Shown here: positions 27,839 to 37,208 of the stretch, piece after piece
Layout of the letters: every line of letters begins with the position of its first letter
Numbering within the stretch: position 1 is the stretch's first letter
Origin: Bacillota bacterium
GTDB lineage: Bacteria > Bacillota > Sulfobacillia > JAJZYS01 > JAJYTV01
DNA: 64,000 nucleotides
NCBI GenBank assembly: GCA_021793215.1
Contig: JAJYTE010000001.1
Location: forward strand, 82,329-146,328
Reading direction: 5' to 3'
Made by a program: the position numbers and the translations under genes
Notes under the pieces: model-generated
What the model saw: the letters and a program-made list of their open reading frames with translations, nothing else
Told to the model about the DNA's origin: nothing
Databases searched by the model: none

Positions 27839-29562
27839 GCGATCTCCTCCGGAGAGAGCTGCGAAGAGACGATCTCGGCGTAGACGGGGCAGTCCGCCAT
27901 CAGTTGGCGGTGCGTGCCGGCGCCCACCAGGCGCCCATCGTCGAGGACGAGGATCTGGTCGGCGTCCATCACGGTGCTCGCGCGCTGCGCGACGATCAGC
28001 ACGCTTGCCTTCGCGAGTTCACGCCTCAGCGCTGCGCGGACGAGCGAGTCGGTTTTGAAGTCGAGGGCGGAGAAGCTGTCGTCGAAGATGTAGATCTCCG
28101 CCGAGCGCACGAGCGCGCGCGCCATCGCCAGGCGCTGGCGCTGTCCGCCGGACAGGTTGAGGCCGCCCTGGGACACGCCTGCCCCGAGTCCGTCGTCCAT
28201 CTCCGCGATGAATTCCGACGCCTGCGCGATGTCCGCGGCGTGACTTGCGGCCGCCTCGGAGGCCGCCTGGTCGCCGTAGCGGATGTTCTGGAGCACACTG
28301 CCGCTGAACAGGACCGCCTTCTGCGGTGCGTACCCAAGCCTCTGGCGCAGGTCGGCCTGGCGGATCTTCCGGACGTCGACGCCGTCGACGAGCACACTCC
28401 CGTCGCTGACGTCGTAGAACCGAGGGATCAGATTGAGCAGCGTCGACTTGCCCGCCCCGGTTCCGCCGATGATCGCGGTGACCTCGCCCGGGCGCGTGCT
28501 GAAACTGACGTCCCGGAGTGCCGGCTCCTCGCCGCCGGGATAGTAGAACGTCACGTGGCGGAACTCGATCGTGCCGGGACCGCGCCCGACTTCCGTAGGG
28601 TGCTCCGGGTCGCGGAACTCCGGGTCGAGGGCGAGGACCTCGTTGATGCGCACCGCGGAGGCCTGCGCTCGCGGCACCATGAACAGCATCATCGAGACCA
28701 TCAGCACCGAGAACATGATCTGCATGACGTACTGGATGAACGCCATCAAGTTGCCGATTTGCAGTGAGCCCGCGTTGATTTGGACGGCGCCGAACCAGAC
28801 GATGGCCACCGTCGCCAGGTTCATGATCAGCATGACGACCGGCATCAGGGTCGCCATCAGCTGGAAGACGCGCACGGAGGTGTCGGTCAGGTCGAGGTTC
28901 GCCGCATCGAAGCGTCGGAGTTCGAAGGGCAGACGACCGAAGGCGCGGACGACTCGCACCCCCGTCAGGTTCTCCCGCAGTACGAGGTTCAGCCGGTCCA
29001 CCTTTCGCTGGATGGCTCGGAAGAGACCGAACCCCTGTCGCATCAGCAGCCAGATCGCGAGGGACATCAGCGGAAGCGCCACCACGATGACCAGGGAGAG
29101 CGGCGCGTCGGTGCGCACCGCCAGGATGATTCCGCCGATGGCGGTCAAGGGGGCCATGACCAGCATGCGCAGGAGCATGTTGACGAACTGCTGCACCTGC
29201 ATCACGTCGTTCGTGCTGCGCACGATCAGGGACGACGTGCCGATCTGGTCGAACTCCCGCAGGGTGAAATGCTCTACATGGCTGAAGATCCGGGTGCGCA
29301 ACAGCTTGCCGAAGCCTGCCGTCGCCCTCGCGCTGAAGTAGCTCGAGAGGACACTGGCGGCGCCCCCGAGCACCGTTACGCTGAGCATCCAGATGCCCTC
29401 GCGCAGGATGTAGCCCTGGTCGCCGCGGATGATGCCCGTGTCGACGATGTCCGACATCAGGTTCGGAAGGTATAGGCTCGACATCGTCTGGATGAACGTC
29501 AACACGAGCACCAGGACGATGAACGCCCGGTATGGTCTCAGGAACTCTGTCAGTTTCACCAC
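27835..29562 (-). CDS. ABC exporter half, fused permease/ATPase (probable heterodimer partner)
   Basis: Walker A IIGGTGAGKSTLLNLIP; LSGGQRQRLAMARAL; Walker B IYIFDDSFSALD; 4-bp overlap with the partner gene. Confidence 0.95.
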   Translation of the reverse strand: MVKLTEFLRPYRAFIVLVLVLTFIQTMSSLYLPNLMSDIVDTGIIRGDQGYILREGIWMLSVTVLGGAASVLSSYFSARATAGFGKLLRTRIFSHVEHFTLREFDQIGTSSLIVRSTNDVMQVQQFVNMLLRMLVMAPLTAIGGIILAVRTDAPLSLVIVVALPLMSLAIWLLMRQGFGLFRAIQRKVDRLNLVLRENLTGVRVVRAFGRLPFELRRFDAANLDLTDTSVRVFQLMATLMPVVMLIMNLATVAIVWFGAVQINAGSLQIGNLMAFIQYVMQIMFSVLMVSMMLFMVPRAQASAVRINEVLALDPEFRDPEHPTEVGRGPGTIEFRHVTFYYPGGEEPALRDVSFSTRPGEVTAIIGGTGAGKSTLLNLIPRFYDVSDGSVLVDGVDVRKIRQADLRQRLGYAPQKAVLFSGSVLQNIRYGDQAASEAAASHAADIAQASEFIAEMDDGLGAGVSQGGLNLSGGQRQRLAMARALVRSAEIYIFDDSFSALDFKTDSLVRAALRRELAKASVLIVAQRASTVMDADQILVLDDGRLVGAGTHRQLMADCPVYAEIVSSQLSPEEIA

Positions 29563-29594
29563 GCGTGAAGATCCTCCCGGCGCAGTCGCGCTGC

Positions 29595-29611
29595 AGGAAC
29601 GTTAAGTTCCT
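29595..29611. promoter_or_regulatory. candidate operator upstream of ABC exporter operon
   Basis: Inverted repeat AGGAAC-GTTAA-GTTCCT next to an AT-rich -10-like segment (AATATATTA). Confidence 0.4.
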
Positions 29612-29691
29612 GAAATATATTAGCACAACGCGTCCAGCGGGTGCACGGGGAGGATGAGCTTCGCGGAGACAGGCGACTTCCGGCGCGCCGG

Positions 29692-30450
29692 CTAGGCGCG
29701 ACTGCTCGGGTAGATCCTACGAGGCGTCTGTGGAAGCGTCGCCGTCGCGCGCTGCGTCGGGTGCGGCTTGTGGCTGCGCACGTCGGGCTGCGCCGGCGTC
29801 GACGCGTAGAAGGCGACGACGCCGCGCGCCACCGCTTCGCCGAGTTTCCTCTGGTAATCGGTCTGGACTAGGAGGTCTGTCTCCTTAGGGTTCGAGAGGA
29901 AGCCGAACTCGATGAGGACTGCGGTCATCGTCAGATGGCGCATCAGGTAGAGAGGCAGCTTCCCGTCGATGATACGTTTGCTGTCCGTAAGCGGCCCGAG
30001 TTGGGCCATGAGATGCTCGCCAAGGCGCATGCGCTCAGGCGAGGGGTTCTCTCCCAGGAAGACCTGCGCACCATGCGCCGATGGGGTCGAGGGGTACTTG
30101 TTCGCATGAAGGCTCAGGAAAAGGTCCGCCTTGGCGTGCTCCGCGAGGGTGACGCGCGCCTCGAGGTTCTCCCGCTGCAGGTTGCCGCCGCGCGACTTGT
30201 CCAGGAGGTTGCGCTCCGTCGTCCGGGTCAGGAGGACCTTTGCGCCCCGCGCGCGCAGAGCCTGCGCAACTTCTTTGCCGATGCCGAGGACGATGTCGCT
30301 TTCGAAGAGCATCCCGGCGCGGGCGCCGGAATCGCGCCCGCCGTGGCCAGGGTCGACCACGATCACCTTCCCAGTCAGTGGTGGGGTCCTTGGAGCCGGT
30401 GCCGCCATGAGCATGGCCCCGGTGGCGAGGGCCGCGATGAACTGTCTCAT
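29692..30450 (-). CDS. N-acetylmuramoyl-L-alanine amidase (Amidase_3)
   Basis: GKVIVVDPGHGGRDSGARAG...FLSLHANKYPS...VLIEFGFLSNPKE. Confidence 0.93.
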   Translation of the reverse strand: MRQFIAALATGAMLMAAPAPRTPPLTGKVIVVDPGHGGRDSGARAGMLFESDIVLGIGKEVAQALRARGAKVLLTRTTERNLLDKSRGGNLQRENLEARVTLAEHAKADLFLSLHANKYPSTPSAHGAQVFLGENPSPERMRLGEHLMAQLGPLTDSKRIIDGKLPLYLMRHLTMTAVLIEFGFLSNPKETDLLVQTDYQRKLGEAVARGVVAFYASTPAQPDVRSHKPHPTQRATATLPQTPRRIYPSSRA

Positions 30451-30507
30451 ACAGAGAGTAGTCCCTGTCGGAGCGCTGCGTATGTGTTAGGGCCTCGCGA
30501 ACGCCAA

Positions 30508-30533
30508 GCGGACCCGGCGTTCGCCGGGTCCGC
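30508..30533. terminator. hairpin downstream of RRM gene
   Basis: GCGGACCCGGCG-TT-CGCCGGGTCCGC (near-perfect palindrome). Confidence 0.6.
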
Positions 30534-30547
30534 AGTGGAGGTTTTGT

Positions 30548-30829
30548 TTAGTAGCGGCGGGTCGGTGCGCGGTTCTCGCGCGGGCGAGCCTCGTTGACCG
30601 TCAGCTCGCGTCCTTCCCAGTCCGCGCCGTTCAGGGCGTCGATGACGTCCTGGGCCTTGTCGGCCGGGACCTCGACGAACCCGAATCCACGGGAACGACC
30701 CGTCTCGCGATCGGTCGCGATGCGGGCTGCGATTACCTCCGCGTACTGCGAAACAGCGCGCGTCAGGTCGTCGCTCGTCACTGACCAAGGCAAGTTGCCA
30801 AAGTAAAGAGTCTTGACCAAGTCTTCCAC
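30548..30829 (-). CDS. RNA-binding protein with RRM domain
   Basis: KTLYFGNLPWSVTSDDL (RNP2) and RSRGFGFVEVP (RNP1). Confidence 0.93.
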   Translation of the reverse strand: MEDLVKTLYFGNLPWSVTSDDLTRAVSQYAEVIAARIATDRETGRSRGFGFVEVPADKAQDVIDALNGADWEGRELTVNEARPRENRAPTRRY

Positions 30830-30969
30830 TGCACTCCCTTCATCTTTGTCGTTCGCTTGGAAGTGCACGGAGACATGGCCAGAAACCCGAGCCAGGATCC
30901 ATACCAACTGCCCAAAGCGACACGTCAACTATAGCGCCTCGCGGCGCGCTGCGCAACCCGGCCAATCGG

Positions 30970-31110
30970 TCACTCTGGCGATCCTGCGTCGGTATCGTCC
31001 GCCGCGGGCGGGCCCTCGTCGGCGCGGCCGCAGCACTCGCCGTACGAAAGGCCTGAGCCGCAAGGGCAAAGCTCGTCCGAGGCAGGCGTCCTCTGGGTCT
31101 CCTCATCCAT
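30970..31110 (-). CDS. 46-aa SEC-C (SecA C-terminal-type) zinc-motif mini-protein
   Basis: MDEETQRTPASDELCPCGSGLSYGECCGRADEGPPAADDTDAGSPE; GGAGGTGATCGCG RBS. Below the supplied ORF cutoff. Confidence 0.8.
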   Translation of the reverse strand: MDEETQRTPASDELCPCGSGLSYGECCGRADEGPPAADDTDAGSPE

Positions 31111-31596
31111 CGCGATCACCTCCAGTTACGCAATCCTGCGGCTTAGTATGCGAAGGCAGCCCGATCTATGCGGACCTCGCGCCGCAGGGTTCCCTTGAGC
31201 TGCGGCGATCCAGACGCGACGGCAATGGCGCCTGACGGTGCATCGCCAACAATTCTTGTCGGAGAGCCACTCGTCCTCCACGAGTTCGGCGCGAGTCACA
31301 GGGAACGAGAAGCGAAGCACCGCTTCGCCGCGGTCGCCCCAGACTTCGGCGAGGTGCTCCTTTGGCGCAGCGGCGGTCCGTGCCAGACTTCCCTCGTACT
31401 TCGCCGCATCCCTTCGGGGCGGACCAGGCCCGCCGCACGGAGCATCCGACGCACCGCCTGCCGTACAGCCGCGTGACGACGCCGAACGGAGAGCCCACGC
31501 GGCCGTTGGCGCGGCCACTCCCGAAAGCCTAAAATCGGGGCGAACCTTAAAGCGACGGGGCTGCGCACGCAGTTCGCGTCGAGAGGAGGGCTCGGC

Positions 31597-32004
31597 ATGC
31601 GCATCCTTTTGGCGACCGATGGATCGGACGGAGCGCTCACTGCTGCGCGCTACGTCGCCAAGGTGTTCGCGGGAGACGTGGAGATCACGCTGGTAAACGT
31701 CCTGCGCAACCCCGTGGAGTACTTCCCGGATGCGGCCATCGCCTACGATCCGGAGCTGTGGCACCAGCAGGGCAAGAAGTACTCGGAGGGCGTCTTCGGA
31801 GCGACGCGAGAGGCCCTCGGAGGCCGCGTCGTGAAGGAAGTCTTCCGCGAGGGCGTGCCGCACCATGCGATCCTCGACATGTCGCGCGACTTCGATCTCG
31901 TGGTCGTCGGCAAGCGCCGCAAGCCGAGCCTCTCGCGGCTCGTGCTCGGTTCTGTGAGCCAGGCGCTCGCCCACAACCTGCAAGTTCCGCTGCTGATCGT
32001 TTAG
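31597..32004 (+). CDS. universal stress protein (UspA family)
   Basis: MRILLATDGSDGALTAARYVAKV...FDLVVVGKRRKPSLSRLVLGSVSQALAHNLQVPLLIV. Confidence 0.92.
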   Translation: MRILLATDGSDGALTAARYVAKVFAGDVEITLVNVLRNPVEYFPDAAIAYDPELWHQQGKKYSEGVFGATREALGGRVVKEVFREGVPHHAILDMSRDFDLVVVGKRRKPSLSRLVLGSVSQALAHNLQVPLLIV

Positions 32005-32008
32005 GAAG

Positions 32009-32048
32009 CGAGGGCCCGCGCACGTCTGAGGCGGTGCGCGGGCCCTCG
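32009..32048. terminator. bidirectional terminator hairpin
   Basis: CGAGGGCCCGCGCAC...GTGCGCGGGCCCTCG, 15-bp stem between convergent genes. Confidence 0.7.
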
Positions 32049-32051
32049 GCG

Positions 32052-33332
32052 TCAGGCGGAGGGCGCGACTCGCCCGGCGCGGCGCGCGCGACCTGCGAGC
32101 AGCAGCGGAACGGCGAGCAGCGCGATCCCCCCGCCGCAGAACAGCATGCCCTGTAGGCCGAAGCCCGTCGCGAGCGCGGTGCCGAGCGCCGGCCCCGCGA
32201 ACCAGGAGACCTGCTGCGGCAGCAGCGAGAGGTTCATCACCGCCGCGCGTCGGTCCTCGGGGGCCGCGCGCGCCAAAAGTGCCATCAGGTTCGGCATGAT
32301 GCCGCCGCGGAAGAAGCCCTGCAGCACAGAGCTGAAGGCGAAGGCGGTAAGCGAAGGCACGGCCTGCAGGGCGAGGAAGACGCCGTTGCCCATGAGGCCC
32401 ACGAGCAGCGCGCGCCGAGCGCCGAGGCGGTCGCCGAGCCAGCCGAGCACCGGCGTACCGACGACCATCGCCGCGCCGCCCAGCGTCAGGACGAGACCCA
32501 CCATGTAGGCGGGCGGGCCCTGGAGGAGTGCCGGTACGCCGTGCAGCGCGACGCTGCGGATCCAAATTGCCATGAACGGCCCACCGACCGTGGCGCCGAG
32601 CGCGAACAGCAGATAGACGATGAACAGCCCGCGGACCGCCGGCAGCTGCAGGACGTCGCGCAGCGATTGTCGCGCGAGGCTTCCGAGAGTCGAGGTGCTG
32701 CGCGGGCGCGGCGCTTCGTGCAGGAACGCGAGCAGCAGGAGTGCGCTCAGGGCGCTGAGCGCGGCGTCGAGGTAGAACATCGCGCGCAGACCGAGCGCGG
32801 ACGCGACGAGACCGCCCAAGAGTGGGCCGGCCGCGACGCCGATCGCCGGTCCGCTGCTGGCCCAGGCGATCGCCATGCTGAGGCGCCTCTGCGGTGTCAC
32901 CTCCGCCTGCAGCGCCATCATCACGCCCGTGTTGCCGAACACGAGGCCGCTCAGGATGCGGGCGACGGCGAGGGTGTACGGCGAGTGGGCCCTCGCCGTC
33001 AGCGCGATCAGGACGACCTCGACGACGGCGCTTCGCAGGATGACCGCCTTGCGGCCGAAGCGCTCCGCGAGTGCACCCCAGAGCGGCAGAAGCGGTAAAC
33101 CGACGGCGCTGCCGAGCACGCCGAGGACGCCCGTCCAAGCCGTGACGGACGAGGCGGGGACGCCGATCGATCTTAGGTATAGCGGCGTGAACGCCTGGAA
33201 GTGGCCGAAGGCGAGCGACTCCGCGAGGCCCGTGAAGAGAAAGAGCACCGCCGAGACCCGCCAGTCGGTCGGGTGGCGCGGGCCAGAGCGCGTGCGAAAG
33301 CCCGCCCGGGATGTTTTGGGCAGCAACGTCAT
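32052..33332 (-). CDS. MFS transporter
   Basis: 12-TM pattern; WGALAERFGRKAVILRSAV; GDRLGARRALLVGLMGNG. Confidence 0.88.
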   Translation of the reverse strand: MTLLPKTSRAGFRTRSGPRHPTDWRVSAVLFLFTGLAESLAFGHFQAFTPLYLRSIGVPASSVTAWTGVLGVLGSAVGLPLLPLWGALAERFGRKAVILRSAVVEVVLIALTARAHSPYTLAVARILSGLVFGNTGVMMALQAEVTPQRRLSMAIAWASSGPAIGVAAGPLLGGLVASALGLRAMFYLDAALSALSALLLLAFLHEAPRPRSTSTLGSLARQSLRDVLQLPAVRGLFIVYLLFALGATVGGPFMAIWIRSVALHGVPALLQGPPAYMVGLVLTLGGAAMVVGTPVLGWLGDRLGARRALLVGLMGNGVFLALQAVPSLTAFAFSSVLQGFFRGGIMPNLMALLARAAPEDRRAAVMNLSLLPQQVSWFAGPALGTALATGFGLQGMLFCGGGIALLAVPLLLAGRARRAGRVAPSA

Positions 33333-33566
33333 CTCCAAATATGTCCGGTCGGGCGGGACCTTCGGTGCGGGCGCACACCGCACCTGCCCTGGGCGGCCAA
33401 GCTCGTCTTCGCGCGCGTCGGGACGTTGCTGCTGGTACGCGATCCTTGGGCTGGCATTCTGTTTCGTGATGGGCGACGGCAGAAATCAAGACGAACAGAA
33501 TGTACAATGAGGGGTGATGCGGGCAGGTGCGTATCTCGGGGCCTGCCATGGGAGGAAGTGACAACA

Positions 33567-35876
33567 ATGTCCACGATTGATTCTACGCCGAAGTTGGTGG
33601 CCGGGGTCTACGAACGGCTGGAGGCCAACCTGAACGTCGTGCGCGAGCGACTCGACAACCGACCGATGAGCTTGGCTGAGAAGGTGCTGCTCGGCCACCT
33701 TGACGACCCGAAGACGCAGGACCTGAAGCCCGGAAAGAGTTACCTGCAGCTGCGTCCAGACCGTATCGCGATGCAGGACGCGACGGCCCAGATGGCCCTT
33801 CTACAGTTCGCGCACGCGGGCCGGAAGCAGTCCGCGGTGCCGACGACGGTGCACTGCGACCACCTGATCACTGCGCGTGTCGGCGCCACGCCCGACACGG
33901 AGAACGCCGTCATATCGAACCGCGAGGTGTACGATTTCCTGCGCTCCGCGTCGCAGAGGTACGGGCTCGGGTTCTGGGAGCCCGGCGCCGGCATCATCCA
34001 CCAGGTCGTGCTGGAGAAGTACGCCTTCCCGGGTGGACTGATGATCGGGACCGACTCGCACACGCCGAACGCGGGCGGCCTCGGCATGCTGGCGGTGGGG
34101 GTGGGCGGCGCCGACGCCGTCGACGTGATGGCCGGTCTGCCGTGGGAGGTGCTGTACCCGAAGCGAGTCGGCGTCAAGCTGACCGGCAGCATGAGCGGCT
34201 GGACATCGCCGAAGGACATCATCCTTGCGGTGCTCGGGAAGCTGACGGTCAAGGGCGGGACGAACAAGATCGTCGAGTACTTCGGCGAAGGCGCCCGGAC
34301 GATCAGCTGCACGGGCAAGGCGACGATCACGAACATGGGCGCGGAGCTCGGAGCGACTACGTCCGTGTTCCCGTTCGACCAGCGCATGGCGGCCTACCTG
34401 CGCGCCACGGGCCGCGCGGAGCAGGCGGACCTCGCGGAGCAGCACGCCGCCCTGCTGGCTGCGGACCCCGAGGTGGAGCGCGAACCGGAGAAGTACTTCG
34501 ACGAACTGATCGAGATCGACCTCAGCGAGCTTCGCCCGAACATCGTGGGTCCGCACACGCCGGACCTCCTGCGTACGACGGCCGAACTGGCCGACGAAGG
34601 GCGCAAGGGCACGTACCCGGTGAAGCTCTCGGCGGCGCTCATCGGGTCGTGCACGAACTCCTCGTACGAGGACTTGACGCGCGCCGCGGACATCGCGCGC
34701 CAGGCCGCCGCGCACGGCATGAAGATGCCGGTCCCGTTCCTCGTCACGCCGGGGTCCGAGCAGGTGCGGGAGACGGTCGAGCGGGACGGCCTGCTGGACG
34801 TATTCGCCGGCATCGGCGGCAACGTGCTCGCGAACGCCTGCGGACCGTGCATCGGCCAGTGGCAGCGCGACGAGGTGGTGCACGTCGACGGGACCGACGC
34901 CTCCGCGAAGGGGAGCGATAGGCCCCGCAACGCGATCATCACGTCCTACAACCGCAACTTCCCGGCGCGCAACGACACGAACCCGAACACGTTGGCGTTC
35001 ATCGCCAGTCCGGAGGTCGTCGTGGCCTACGGGCTCGCGGGTCGGATCGACTTTGATCCGACGACCGACGAGCTGCAGGCGCCGAACGGCGAGAAGTTCC
35101 GCCTCGACCCACCGAAGCAGGCGCTCGACATCCCGGCCGAGGGGTTCGTTCCGAGCCGCAAGGGCTACGTTGCTCCGGCCAATGATCCAGCGAAGGTGCA
35201 ACTGGTCGTCGCGCCCGACTCGGAGCGCCTGCAGCTGCTCGAGCCGTTCACTGCGTGGAACGGCAAGGACTACCTTGACCTGCCGCTTCTCTTCAAGGCG
35301 AAGGGCAAGTGCACGACGGACCACATCTCGCCGGCGGGCCCGTGGCTGCGTTTCCGCGGCCACCTCGACCACATCTCCGACAACATGTTCCTCGGCGCGA
35401 ACAACGCGTTCGTGGAGCAGGCCGGACACGGCATCTCCCAGCTGACGGGCAAAGAGGAGCAGCTCTCGAAGATCGCGCGCGACTACAAGGAGCACGGGCT
35501 TCGCTGGGTGGTCGTCGCGGACGAGAACTACGGGGAGGGCTCCAGCCGCGAGCACGCCGCGATGTCCCCGCGCTACCTCGGCTGCGCCGCCGTCATCGCG
35601 CGCAGCTTCGCCCGCATCCACGAGTCCAATCTAAAGAAGCAGGGCATTCTGCCCCTCGCGTTCGCGGATCCCGCGGACTGGGAGAAGGTTCGCCAGGGAG
35701 ACCGCGTGAGCGTGCTTGGACTCGCGGACCTCGCTCCCGGGGCAGAGGTGAAGGCGGTCTTCAAGCACGAGGACGGCACTCAGGACGAGGCGAAGCTTCG
35801 CCACAGCCTGAGCGAGGAGCAGATCGGCTGGTTCCACGCCGGCTCCGCGCTGAACCTGATCGCGAAGTCCGCCTGA
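33567..35876 (+). CDS. aconitate hydratase (mitochondrial-type clade by similarity)
   Basis: MIGTDSHTPNAGGLGMLAVGVGGADAVDVMAGLPWEV; AALIGSCTNSSYEDLTRAA; ANACGPCIGQW; GEGSSREHAAMSPRYLG. Confidence 0.96.
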   Translation: MSTIDSTPKLVAGVYERLEANLNVVRERLDNRPMSLAEKVLLGHLDDPKTQDLKPGKSYLQLRPDRIAMQDATAQMALLQFAHAGRKQSAVPTTVHCDHLITARVGATPDTENAVISNREVYDFLRSASQRYGLGFWEPGAGIIHQVVLEKYAFPGGLMIGTDSHTPNAGGLGMLAVGVGGADAVDVMAGLPWEVLYPKRVGVKLTGSMSGWTSPKDIILAVLGKLTVKGGTNKIVEYFGEGARTISCTGKATITNMGAELGATTSVFPFDQRMAAYLRATGRAEQADLAEQHAALLAADPEVEREPEKYFDELIEIDLSELRPNIVGPHTPDLLRTTAELADEGRKGTYPVKLSAALIGSCTNSSYEDLTRAADIARQAAAHGMKMPVPFLVTPGSEQVRETVERDGLLDVFAGIGGNVLANACGPCIGQWQRDEVVHVDGTDASAKGSDRPRNAIITSYNRNFPARNDTNPNTLAFIASPEVVVAYGLAGRIDFDPTTDELQAPNGEKFRLDPPKQALDIPAEGFVPSRKGYVAPANDPAKVQLVVAPDSERLQLLEPFTAWNGKDYLDLPLLFKAKGKCTTDHISPAGPWLRFRGHLDHISDNMFLGANNAFVEQAGHGISQLTGKEEQLSKIARDYKEHGLRWVVVADENYGEGSSREHAAMSPRYLGCAAVIARSFARIHESNLKKQGILPLAFADPADWEKVRQGDRVSVLGLADLAPGAEVKAVFKHEDGTQDEAKLRHSLSEEQIGWFHAGSALNLIAKSA

Positions 35877-35886
35877 TCGGATCGAG

Positions 35887-35920
35887 GAAGGCGCTCCGCC
35901 CATCCGAGCGGAGCGCCTTC
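35887..35920. terminator. hairpin after aconitase gene
   Basis: GAAGGCGCTCCGC-CCATCCGA-GCGGAGCGCCTTC, 13-bp stem. Confidence 0.65.
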
Positions 35921-35965
35921 GACGTCAGGCGACAGGTCGCGACCTGCGCGATATGATGTTTTCAT

Positions 35966-36712
35966 GTGCTACAGAGGTTCGACGTGGTCGTGAGCGAATT
36001 CGCACCGCGGCGCGCGAGCGGATGGCGCCTGTTGCTCGTCGCCGTTCTGGCGTACGCCCTGGCGCAGGTCGCGGCCGGGCTCGTCCTCTACGCCTTCGCC
36101 GGCTTCCCGATCAGCGCGGCTTCTCTGCGTGCGAGCGTAGCGAGCATGCAGTCCGGCCACAGCATCGCCGTATCCTCCGCGGTGGGTGAGGTCGTCATGC
36201 CGCTCGTCGGGTGGCTGCTGCTGCGGCGCTTTCTGCGCGCGCGAGACATCCGACTGAGGGCGCCGCGCATGGCGGACATCACGGCCGGCGTCGGCCTGCT
36301 CCTGCTGACCGTTGTGCTGTCGGCGGTGTTCGGTGCGCTCCTGCACACGGGCGACGTCGCGTCCCAGGTCAGCGTCGCCGGCCACCTGCGTTCACTTTGG
36401 TGGGAAGCGCCGGCGATCGCCGTCTCCGCCGGAGTCGCCGAGGAGATCCTCTTCCGCGGCTACCTGCTCGAGGGGCTCTTGCGTGTCTTCCGGGGCCGCA
36501 CGTGGGTCGCCGTCCCCGTCAGCGCCCTCGCCTTCGCGCTCGCGCACCTCAGTTGGGGCATCTCTGCGCTGCAGTTCCTCTTCTACGTCGCGCTGGGAGT
36601 GCTGTTCGCCCTCTTCGTTCTGCGGCGGAGGAACCTATGGCCGGCGATCATCGCCCATGCGGCCTGGGACGGACTGGCCTTCCTGCTGCTGGCGACGCGC
36701 GCCGGCGGATGA
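35966..36712 (+). CDS. CPBP-family intramembrane metalloprotease
   Basis: GVAEEILFRGYLLEGL; FALAHLSW; AIIAHAAWD; multi-TM. Confidence 0.9.
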   Translation: MLQRFDVVVSEFAPRRASGWRLLLVAVLAYALAQVAAGLVLYAFAGFPISAASLRASVASMQSGHSIAVSSAVGEVVMPLVGWLLLRRFLRARDIRLRAPRMADITAGVGLLLLTVVLSAVFGALLHTGDVASQVSVAGHLRSLWWEAPAIAVSAGVAEEILFRGYLLEGLLRVFRGRTWVAVPVSALAFALAHLSWGISALQFLFYVALGVLFALFVLRRRNLWPAIIAHAAWDGLAFLLLATRAGG

Positions 36713-36719
36713 CGCAGAT

Positions 36720-36747
36720 GGGCGCACCGCCGATCGGCGGTGCGCCC
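36720..36747. terminator. bidirectional terminator hairpin
   Basis: GGGCGCACCGCCGATCGGCGGTGCGCCC palindrome between convergent genes. Confidence 0.65.
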
Positions 36748-36764
36748 GTCGTTACTAATGATGG

Positions 36765-37121
36765 CTAAGCTTCTGAGAGATACTGTTTATCGCACACCGC
36801 GCCGCAGCTCTCGGCGGGTCGCAGGTACTCCGTCGCCCACGCGTCGATCTCCTGGATGACGCGCTGCAGCGATTCGCCAGCCGGGGTCAGCCGGTAGAGC
36901 GTGCGTGGGGGCATCACCGACTGGACCTCCTTCGCCACGACGCCGATCTCTACGAGCCGGTCGAGGCGCTGCGCCAGGGTCGCAGGGTTGCAGCCGCCGA
37001 CGGAGCGTGAGAGGTCGTTGAAACCGCGCGGCTCCTCCAGGAGGCTCCGCACGATGTGCAGCACCCACTTCTCCTGCAGGAACTGGATCGCCTCGTGCAC
37101 CGGGCAGAACTCGTTCTCCAT
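36765..37121 (-). CDS. HxlR-family transcriptional regulator
   Basis: FCPVHEAIQFLQEKWVLHIVRSLLEEPRGFNDLSRSVGGCNPATLAQRLDRLVEIGVV. Confidence 0.92.
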   Translation of the reverse strand: MENEFCPVHEAIQFLQEKWVLHIVRSLLEEPRGFNDLSRSVGGCNPATLAQRLDRLVEIGVVAKEVQSVMPPRTLYRLTPAGESLQRVIQEIDAWATEYLRPAESCGAVCDKQYLSEA

Positions 37122-37140
37122 AGAGAAACCTCCCTTTAGT

Positions 37141-37177
37141 ATAGTACTTGACATTTCAAAGCGATTCAAGTTACGAT
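37141..37177. promoter_or_regulatory. overlapping divergent promoters for HxlR (-) and YceI (+) genes
   Basis: +: TTGACA (37148-37153), 18 bp, TACGAT (37172-37177). -: TTGAAT (37169-37164), 17 bp, TACTAT (37146-37141). Confidence 0.65.
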
Positions 37178-37208
37178 GCGCCTGCAGACGCTGAAGGGGG
37201 TTTTCTGG

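Noticed and set aside
25739-27883. 714-aa plus-strand ORF opposite the ABC transporter
   Set aside because: Low-complexity R/H/E/D-rich shadow translation. The opposite strand has Walker and signature motifs.
30970-31110. SEC-C mini-protein as part of the selenocysteine system
   Set aside because: The SEC-C name refers to the SecA C-terminal zinc motif; there is no link to selenium.
31126-33567. 813-aa minus-strand ORF spanning UspA and MFS regions
   Set aside because: Most is out of frame with the true MFS gene and antisense to UspA. Only its 3' end was kept as a weak candidate.
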